Source of the DNA: Intrasporangium_A sp039812505
GTDB taxonomy: Bacteria; Actinomycetota; Actinomycetes; Actinomycetales; Dermatophilaceae
Length of the DNA stretch: 10,799 bases
Reading direction: 5' to 3'
NCBI RefSeq assembly: GCF_039812505.1
Contig: NZ_JBDIAQ010000120.1
Location: 1-10,799 of the forward strand
Under the pieces are notes generated by a model. The model was given only the letters and a program-made list of their open reading frames with translations. It was not told the origin of the DNA and did not search any database. The number at the start of each line of letters is the position of its first letter. Position 1 is the stretch's first letter. A program made the position numbers and the translations under genes. Shown here piece after piece: positions 6,315-10,799 of this stretch.

Positions 6315-6884
6315 ATGAGCACCCAGCCCCGGCGGCGGCTGCGACCCACGCGGGTCGCAGGACTGGTCCTGCTCGGCCTGTTGATCCTCGAGGTGCTGGC
6401 GATCCGGTTCGTGACGCAGCAGATCGGCGGCGGCCCCACCTTCCTGCTGCTGGTGGCCACGTCGGCGCTGGGCGGCTGGGTCGTGGCCCACGAGGGGCGC
6501 CGTCGGTGGCACGCGCTCGACGAGGCGGTCCGCGCCGGCCGGCCCCCCGAGCGCGAGGTGGCCGACGGCATCCTGGTGCTGCTCGGCGGGCTGCTGCTGC
6601 TGCTGCCCGGCTTCGTCAGCGACGTGTTCGGGCTGCTGCTCGTGCTGCCCCCGACCCGGGCGCTCGCGCGCCGCCTGTTCGTGCTGCTGCTGGGGCGACA
6701 CCTGCTCGTCCGGGTGGCCGGGCATCCCGGCGCGGGGTTCGGGCCCGGGTCGGGCCCCGGCTCCGGCGCGGCGAACCAGGTCATCGAGGGGCACGTCGTG
6801 CGCGACGACGCGGTCGACGGCGAGGTGATCGAGGGCGACGTCATCGACCCGGACCCGGGCGACGACGCGGGTCGCCGACCCTAG
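6315..6884 (+). CDS. fxsA: FxsA family membrane protein
   Basis: A 189-aa protein with the FxsA domain: hydrophobic segments at about residues 14-33, 40-57 and 84-112, with the family signature DGILVLLGGLLLLLPGFVSD leading into GLLLVLPPTR. The E. coli protein FxsA eases F-plasmid exclusion of phage T7; the role in actinobacteria is not established. After the membrane part comes a Gly/Pro-rich linker (about 137-150) and an acidic tail with a VIEGHVV...EVIEGDVID repeat, probably cytoplasmic. The ATG lies four bases after the ppm stop, with only a weak purine run before it, so it is very likely in the lnt-ppm transcript. Clustering of fxsA, ppm and rbpA is also seen in mycobacteria, which supports the assignment. 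Confidence 0.88.
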   Translation: MSTQPRRRLRPTRVAGLVLLGLLILEVLAIRFVTQQIGGGPTFLLLVATSALGGWVVAHEGRRRWHALDEAVRAGRPPEREVADGILVLLGGLLLLLPGFVSDVFGLLLVLPPTRALARRLFVLLLGRHLLVRVAGHPGAGFGPGSGPGSGAANQVIEGHVVRDDAVDGEVIEGDVIDPDPGDDAGRRP

Positions 6885-6890
6885 CACGCC

Positions 6891-6917
6891 GGGAACAATC
6901 GCCCCCCTCCGGCCGTT
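6891..6917 (+). promoter_or_regulatory. SigR/SigH-type ECF promoter of rbpA
   Basis: GGGAACA (6891-6897), 16 bases, CGTT (6914-6917). Counted as GGAAC-N18-GTT, this matches the known promoter pattern of the thiol-stress sigma factors SigR (Streptomyces) and SigH (Mycobacterium). It lies just after the fxsA stop and about 75 nt before the rbpA start. Expression of rbpA from SigR is established in S. coelicolor, so gene identity and motif support each other. A housekeeping-like TACAAC at 6940-6945 may add basal expression, but is weak. Confidence 0.7.
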
Positions 6918-6973
6918 AGCCACACCGAGAGGGTGGGCATACAACTGATGTACCGCCGCAGAGCATTTCCGCC

Positions 6974-6979
6974 GGGAGG
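6974..6979 (+). promoter_or_regulatory. Ribosome binding site of rbpA
   Basis: GGGAGG at 6974-6979, eleven bases before the ATG at 6991. The spacing is slightly long, but this is the strongest Shine-Dalgarno match at any start in the window, in contrast to the leaderless starts nearby. Confidence 0.55.
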
Positions 6980-6990
6980 GGCTGTCTGAC

Positions 6991-7350
6991 ATGGCCGATC
7001 GAGCATTGCGTGGTTCCAACCTCGGCTCCCTGAGCATGGAGTCCGACGAGAACGTCGTGCCCAGTCCGCGCCAGATCACCGTGTACGTGTGTGACCAGGG
7101 TCACCGTACCGAGCTGCCCTTCTCCGTCGAGGCCGACATCCCGCCGACGTGGGACTGCCGCTGCGGGCTGGTCGCCAAGCTGCTGGACGGCCCGGAGCCG
7201 GAGCTGAAGCCCACCAAGCACGTGCGCACCCACTGGGACATGCTGCTCGAGCGCCGCTCCATCCCCGAGCTCGAGGAGCTGCTCGAGGAGCGGCTCACCC
7301 TGCTGCGCGAGTCCCGCGGCGAGAAGCCGAGCCGCAAGAAGTCCGCCTGA
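6991..7350 (+). CDS. rbpA: RNA polymerase-binding protein RbpA
   Basis: A 119-aa actinobacterial transcription factor that binds RNA polymerase and the group 1/2 sigma factors, stabilises the open complex, and is linked to rifampicin tolerance. The parts are clear: N-terminal tail (MADRALRGSNLGS), core domain at about 27-75, basic linker near KPTKHVRTHWD, and sigma-interaction helices MLLERRSIPELEELLEERL. The core carries C34, H38, C56 and C58 (CDQGH, then CRC), the zinc-binding set found in Streptomyces RbpA and missing in the M. tuberculosis protein. The start is fixed by the conserved N-terminus and the RBS. It follows fxsA after about 106 nt holding its own stress-type promoter, so it can be transcribed with the operon or alone. 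The next gene is convergent. Confidence 0.97.
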   Translation: MADRALRGSNLGSLSMESDENVVPSPRQITVYVCDQGHRTELPFSVEADIPPTWDCRCGLVAKLLDGPEPELKPTKHVRTHWDMLLERRSIPELEELLEERLTLLRESRGEKPSRKKSA

Positions 7351-7370
7351 CGCCGGCCCGGACCGACGAC

Positions 7371-7402
7371 GCGCCGGATCACACGGTGCGCCGGGTCACA
7401 CG
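7371..7402. repeat. Short tandem direct repeat at the rbpA/UMF1 convergent end
   Basis: GCGCCGGATCACACG (7371-7385) and GCGCCGGGTCACACG (7388-7402) differ at one of 15 positions, with a period of 17 bp. The second copy contains the stop codon of the UMF1-family gene (TCA on the plus strand, 7396-7398). No convincing terminator hairpin is seen in the 45-bp gap. Confidence 0.5.
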
Positions 7403-8772
7403 ACCAGCGGGACCGGGTTGCCGGCCTGCGCGATGCCCTCCCGCATCCGCACCCGGGACAGCAGGGTGCCGCCCACCACGAAGAACACGATCAGCACCAC
7501 GATGGCCCACCGGTACGAGTGGGTGAACTGGTAGACCAGGCCAAAGGCGAGCGTGCCCAGCCAGCTGGTGCCGCGTTCCATCGCCTGGTAGAGGCCGAAG
7601 AACTCGGCCTCCCGGCCGCGCGGGATCAGCTGGCTGTAGAGCGAGCGCGACAGGGCCTGGGTGCCGCCCAGCACGATGCCGATGAGCACGGCCAGCGCGA
7701 CGAAGATCGCCAGGGACCCGGCCGGCACGAAGAAGGCGGCGACGACCACGACGCTCCACAGCACGATGCCGCCGAGCACGGTGCGCCACGCGCCGACGCG
7801 TGCCGCGGCCGAGCCGAAGGACCGCGCCCCGAAGAACGCGACGAACTGGACGAGCAGGAACACCGCCAGCACCGTCGTCTGGGAGAAGCCGAGCTCCTCC
7901 TGCCCGTAGAGGCTGGAGTTGCCGATGACGGTCTGGATGCCGTCGTTGAAGAAGAGGTAGGCCAGCAGGAACAGCATCGTCTGCGGGTAGCGCCGCAGCT
8001 CGCGGAAGGTGTCGGCGAGCTGGCCCAGGCTCCCGCCGACGACCCCGCGCTCCCGCTCGACGGGGGTGGTCACCGTGCCGGTGAGGTGGCGCAACCCCCG
8101 GTAGGGGATGAGGGTGAAGGCGGCCCACCAGATGCCGGCGCTCAGCAGGTTGACCCGCACGGCCATGCCCTCGGAGATCCCCAGTGCACCGTGCAGCGCC
8201 ATCAGCGCGAAGTTCAGGGCGAGCAGGATCCCGCCGCCGAGGTAGCCCAGCGCCCAGCCCTTGGAGGAGACCCGGTCGCGCTCGTTCTCGTTGGCGATCC
8301 GGATCAGGATCGAGTCGTAGACCACCAGCGAGGCGCCCAGGCAGATGGTGGCGAGGACCAGCAGCCCGACACCGAGCTGCCAGTTGGTGCCGGCGACCAG
8401 GAACATCAGGCACGCGGCGAGGGCGCCGATCCAGGCGAACCCGGAGAAGAGCCTGGTCGGGTGCGGGCTGCGGTCGGCGATCGCGCCGATGAAGACCAGC
8501 ACGACCGCCGACACCACGGTCGCGAACGTGACGGTGTAGGGGTAGACCGACCCGGGTGCGACCGGGACGCCGAGGACGGACAGGTTGGTCGTGCAGTCGA
8601 CGCCGGCCGCGATGCCGGGGCAGGCGGCCTGCTTGGCCACCGCGGTCAGGTACGGTCCCATCAGCACGGTGGCGGTCGTCGTCACGTACGCCGAGTTGGC
8701 CCAGTCGTACCAGTACCAGGCGCGCTGCTCCCTCGTCTCGGGACGGGCCAGGTTGACGGCGACGTCTGCCAT
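7396..8772 (-). CDS. UMF1-family (Atg22-like) MFS transporter
   Basis: A 458-aa protein with about 12 membrane helices. It carries the family signature YDWANSAY at residues 22-29, and mid-protein FFNDGIQTVIGNSSLYGQEE, both typical of the UMF1 / vacuole-effluxer Atg22-like group. In fungi Atg22 exports amino acids from the vacuole; the substrate of bacterial members is generally unknown. A helix-rich N-half with a wide first periplasmic loop containing two cysteines (AACPGIAAGVDC) could form a disulfide. The ATG at 8772 has no clear ribosome site or TANNNT box. It follows the ArsR-linked MFS gene by 34 nt on the same strand, so it may be read from the arsR promoter, though a hairpin sits in the gap. 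It is convergent with rbpA. Confidence 0.9.
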   Translation of the reverse strand: MADVAVNLARPETREQRAWYWYDWANSAYVTTTATVLMGPYLTAVAKQAACPGIAAGVDCTTNLSVLGVPVAPGSVYPYTVTFATVVSAVVLVFIGAIADRSPHPTRLFSGFAWIGALAACLMFLVAGTNWQLGVGLLVLATICLGASLVVYDSILIRIANENERDRVSSKGWALGYLGGGILLALNFALMALHGALGISEGMAVRVNLLSAGIWWAAFTLIPYRGLRHLTGTVTTPVERERGVVGGSLGQLADTFRELRRYPQTMLFLLAYLFFNDGIQTVIGNSSLYGQEELGFSQTTVLAVFLLVQFVAFFGARSFGSAAARVGAWRTVLGGIVLWSVVVVAAFFVPAGSLAIFVALAVLIGIVLGGTQALSRSLYSQLIPRGREAEFFGLYQAMERGTSWLGTLAFGLVYQFTHSYRWAIVVLIVFFVVGGTLLSRVRMREGIAQAGNPVPLVV

Positions 8773-8796
8773 GGTCCGAAGCGTTCCACATCAGCC

Positions 8797-8829
8797 GGTA
8801 TGCCGCTCAGCGGGCCTCGGCGGCATACC
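8797..8829 (-). terminator. Hairpin spanning the stop codon of the ArsR-linked MFS gene
   Basis: GGTATGCCGC (8797-8806) and GCGGCATACC (8820-8829) form a perfect 10-bp stem with a 13-nt loop; the TGA of the MFS gene lies in the loop. No T-run follows in either direction. It could end or reduce transcription between the MFS and UMF1 genes, or protect the upstream mRNA end. Both arms contain the octamer GGTATGCC found elsewhere in the window. Confidence 0.5.
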
Positions 8830-10027
8830 TGACCTCAAGGTCGTGGTGGGCCCGGCGACGCCGGGACCACGCCCCGAGCACTGCGCAGATGGCGGCGACC
8901 AGCACGGTCAGGGCACCGAGCAGGATCCGGTAGTCGACGAGCGCGACCAGCGCCGCGCCGATCGCGATCGAGACGATCTGCGGGGTGCCGATCATCGCGT
9001 CGAGCGTCGTCGAGGCCCGCGCCATGAGCCGGTTCGGGGTGCGGAGCTGGACGAGGGTGTTGACCGCCACGACGACCACCGGTATGCCGAACCCCAGCGG
9101 GACGGTGCCGGCGATGACGAGCGGCAGGCTGGGGGCCAGGGCCATCACGGCCAGGCCCAGCGTGAAACAGGCCAGTGCTGCGACGATGGCCCGCACGTGC
9201 CCGACGCGGTCGATGATCCGACCGGACAGCAGCCCGCCGGCCAGGGCCCCGACGCCCTGGACCGAGACGATGACGCCCACGAAGGTGGCCGGCCGGCCGA
9301 AGGCATCCGTGATCGCGTAGAGCACCGACTCCAGGAAGCCGAAGGCGAAGATGCAACCGCCGATGGCCAGGATCGGCCACCAGAGCAGCCGGTCCCGGTA
9401 GACGTGGGTCAGGCCGGCGAGGAACTCCTCGCGCCAGTGCAGCTGGGGTGGGGCCACCACGTCGCCGGGCACCCGCAGGGTCGCGACCGCCAGGATCGCG
9501 ACGGCGTAGGCGACCGCGACGAGGGCGATCACGCTGTCCATGCCCCACACCGCGTACATCGACGCGCCGAGCAGGGGGCCGAACAGGCGCAGCCCCTCGC
9601 GGAAGGTGCTGCTCGCGGCGTTGGCGTGGACCAGCTGCTCGGCAGGCACGATGAGCCTGAGCAGGCCCATGACCGCGCCCGGGAGCATGACGAGGGCGAT
9701 GCCGTAGGCGAAGGCGACCGCGTAGACGATCCAGACGTGCCCCGCGTCGTGCACCCAGGCGAGCGGGACCAGGCTGGCCGCGGCGAGGGGGTAGGCGCCG
9801 AGCAGGAACCGTCGCCGCGCGAACTGGTCGACGACCCAGCCGAGGAGCGGCGCGACCAGGGAGGGGGCGACCACCCAGAAGATCGCCATGCCGGCCGCCC
9901 CGCTGGAGCCGGTGAGCTCCTTGGTCATGATGCCGAAGGAGAGCAGCAGGACGGAGTCGGCGACCATCGTCGCGGCGAGCGCGACGAACAGGCGCCGGAA
10001 GGCCGGGATCGCGAACGCCTGCCTCAT
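8807..10027 (-). CDS. MFS transporter, ArsR-linked
   Basis: A 406-aa major facilitator protein with about 12 membrane helices. The motif A loops appear as GWVVDQFARRR (63-73) in the first half and GGLLSGRIIDRVGH (264-277) in the second. The overall look is that of MFS_3-type exporters (EntS-like or macrolide-efflux-like), which fits a drug or siderophore exporter; the substrate cannot be assigned. The ATG at 10027-10025 overlaps the stop of the ArsR-type gene as ATGA, a clear sign of coupled translation and shared control. The same frame is open far upstream through the regulator gene, but with poor, Arg/Pro-rich composition, so that extension is rejected. Confidence 0.9.
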   Translation of the reverse strand: MRQAFAIPAFRRLFVALAATMVADSVLLLSFGIMTKELTGSSGAAGMAIFWVVAPSLVAPLLGWVVDQFARRRFLLGAYPLAAASLVPLAWVHDAGHVWIVYAVAFAYGIALVMLPGAVMGLLRLIVPAEQLVHANAASSTFREGLRLFGPLLGASMYAVWGMDSVIALVAVAYAVAILAVATLRVPGDVVAPPQLHWREEFLAGLTHVYRDRLLWWPILAIGGCIFAFGFLESVLYAITDAFGRPATFVGVIVSVQGVGALAGGLLSGRIIDRVGHVRAIVAALACFTLGLAVMALAPSLPLVIAGTVPLGFGIPVVVVAVNTLVQLRTPNRLMARASTTLDAMIGTPQIVSIAIGAALVALVDYRILLGALTVLVAAICAVLGAWSRRRRAHHDLEVRYAAEAR

Positions 10028-10590
10028 CGCGGGTCCACGCTGGTCAGGACGAGCACGCGCAGGGCCCGGGCGCCGTCGGGGACCGGCTCGGCGCCGGCCA
10101 GCCGGTCGTAGTGCCGTCGGAGCAGCTCGTGTAGGTCGGTCACGAACGCCTTGGCCTCGTCCTCGGTGACCAGGACGGTGGCCTGGGCGACGCCGAGGTC
10201 GTGCACCCAGTTGCGCTCTGCCGTTTCGGTGTTGCGCCGCCACCGGGCGACCGCGCGGTCGACCAGCCGGGCGCTCAACGCCCGGCTCGCGGCCCGGTAG
10301 CCGGGCGGGGCCGCCGCATCCTCGTCCTCGTCCCAGGTGAGGCCCACCCGGGTGACCCGCCACGGCCGGCGCCGGCCGACGCCCTCGCCCGTCTCCTCGA
10401 CGAAGCCGTGCTCGGCGAGCTTGCGCAGGTGCCACGAGCAGTTGGCCGGGGTCTCGTCGAGCCTCGCACCGAGGTCGGAGGCGGTCATCGGCCCGTTCAG
10501 GGTTAGCTCCTCGAGGATGTCGAGCCGCAGCGGGTGGGACAGGGCCCGTAGCTCGTTGACCCGACGCAGCCGCCGCGGGTTGAAAGACAT
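10024..10590 (-). CDS. ArsR-type winged-helix regulator
   Basis: A 188-aa protein with an ArsR-like winged helix-turn-helix at about residues 14-80 (ELRALSHPLRLDILEELTLN, then MTASDLGARL and TPANCSWHLRKLAEHGFVEE). A helical C-terminal domain of about 100 residues could serve in dimerisation or ligand sensing. The classic ELCVC metal motif is absent and the only cysteine I see is C51 in the recognition helix, so a metal sensor is unlikely; a small-molecule sensor for the coupled exporter is more plausible. Start and control are clear: the ATG at 10590 follows TACTAT by six bases, with a good -35, and the promoter lies in a nested palindrome. The stop overlaps the MFS start (ATGA). A UvrA-like gene is divergent from it. 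Confidence 0.88.
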   Translation of the reverse strand: MSFNPRRLRRVNELRALSHPLRLDILEELTLNGPMTASDLGARLDETPANCSWHLRKLAEHGFVEETGEGVGRRRPWRVTRVGLTWDEDEDAAAPPGYRAASRALSARLVDRAVARWRRNTETAERNWVHDLGVAQATVLVTEDEAKAFVTDLHELLRRHYDRLAGAEPVPDGARALRVLVLTSVDPR

Positions 10591-10624
10591 GTTTCGATAG
10601 TAGTCGTCGAAAGGGGTCTTTCAA
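10580..10624. promoter_or_regulatory. 45-bp nested palindrome, candidate operator of the ArsR-type regulator
   Basis: TTGAAAGAC (10580-10588) is the exact reverse complement of GTCTTTCAA (10616-10624), and inside it TTTCGA (10592-10597) of TCGAAA (10607-10612). Both pairs share one centre at 10602. The structure covers the -35, the -10 and the start codon of the regulator gene, and enters its first codons. This is what an autorepressor site, possibly for two dimers, would look like. Confidence 0.65.
10597..10624 (-). promoter_or_regulatory. Housekeeping-type leaderless promoter of the arsR-MFS operon
   Basis: On the minus strand: TTGAAA (10624-10619), 16-nt spacer, TACTAT (10602-10597), then CGAAAC and the ATG at 10590. 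Both boxes are close to consensus, the best promoter in the window, and the six-base gap to ATG predicts a leaderless mRNA. Confidence 0.75.
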
Positions 10625-10696
10625 ACGAGACCGGGATGCCGGTTCGGGTCGGACACCGGCCGACGGCCGTCACCACGGCATGGGACGATCGCGTCC

Positions 10697-10799
10697 ATGA
10701 CACACCCGGGAGCCGGTGCCGACCCCGCACCGCCGGTGGCGCAGCTCGCCGACACCCACGACCTGATCCGGGTGCACGGGGCGCGGGAGAACAACCTCA
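10697..10799 (+). CDS. Start of a UvrA-like ATP-binding protein, cut by the window edge
   Basis: From ATG 10697 the frame gives 34 residues ending DLIRVHGARENNL, the conserved N-terminal strand of UvrA proteins (IxVxGAREHNL type) just before the split Walker A region. The Ala/Pro-rich leader of about 20 residues and the wording HDLIRVHGARENNL look more like the UvrA paralogues often annotated as excinuclease-like or DrrC-type drug resistance proteins than the housekeeping UvrA; this is a judgement from few residues. It is divergent from the arsR-MFS operon with a 106-nt gap. A weak -10 (GACGAT, 10684-10689) lies seven bases before ATG, without a ribosome site. Confidence 0.75.
   Translation, partial: MTHPGAGADPAPPVAQLADTHDLIRVHGARENNL

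Noticed and set aside
8585..10111. 508-codon plus-strand frame, and 7519-8832 plus
   Set aside because: Low-complexity Asp/Gln/His/Arg-rich products antisense to clear membrane proteins; the typical opposite-strand artefact of GC-rich genes.
10028..10624. N-terminal extension of the ArsR-linked MFS protein up to 10624
   Set aside because: The extension is a shadow of the ArsR-type gene. The ATGA overlap at 10024-10027 gives the natural start, and the hydrophobic protein begins there.
10638..10660. Inverted repeat GCCGGT-N11-ACCGGC before the UvrA-like gene
   Set aside because: Short GC-only arms, common by chance here, and weaker than the nested palindrome beside it; not enough for an operator call.
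1..10799. A new defence, toxin or secondary-metabolite system
   Set aside because: Every confident gene belongs to a known family. No nuclease, toxin-antitoxin pair, reverse transcriptase, phage or biosynthetic core gene is visible, and the UvrA-like gene is too incomplete to build on.

Overview
The window is about 10.8 kb of very GC-rich DNA with strong G/C bias at third codon positions. It carries rbpA, a polyprenol-phosphate-mannose synthase next to an apolipoprotein N-acyltransferase, and many genes that appear to start without a leader. This points to an actinobacterium. My guess, from the general look only, is Micrococcales, perhaps Intrasporangiaceae.

Region by region: (1) Positions 1-887 are a poorly organised flank with the last 20 codons of an unknown gene, about 290 nt with nothing recognisable, and an orphan 98-codon reading frame. 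(2) An Lrp/AsnC regulator (888-1340) ends in a hairpin, followed by a cluster of repeats in the convergent gap before the next operon. (3) A minus-strand three-gene operon (3859 to 1498) has overlapping start and stop codons: TetR regulator, YbaK-type Cys-tRNA(Pro) deacylase, Bcr/CflA-type drug exporter. (4) Divergent from it is the plus-strand envelope and transcription block lnt - ppm - fxsA - rbpA (3970-7350). Ppm overlaps lnt by 20 nt, and rbpA has its own promoter of the SigR/SigH type. (5) On the minus strand, an ArsR-type regulator and an MFS exporter overlap by 4 nt (10590 to 8807), with a UMF1-family MFS protein 34 nt downstream (8772 to 7396). (6) The plus-strand start of a UvrA-like ATPase runs off the right end.

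How the parts work together: lnt and ppm serve the envelope (lipoprotein N-acylation and mannosyl donor supply). RbpA supports the housekeeping sigma factor and seems wired to thiol/oxidative stress. Two separate regulator-plus-exporter modules (TetR/Bcr and ArsR/MFS) each have an inverted-repeat operator candidate over their promoter. The ArsR module faces a UvrA-like gene, a class that includes drug self-resistance proteins, so the right end may be a small drug-response locus. Four genes share the arrangement TANNNT - six bases - start codon, the classic actinobacterial leaderless promoter. I found no CRISPR array, tRNA, rRNA, complete insertion sequence or clearly new multi-gene system. The most striking unexplained structures are the 45-bp nested palindrome over the arsR promoter and the repeat cluster after the Lrp gene.
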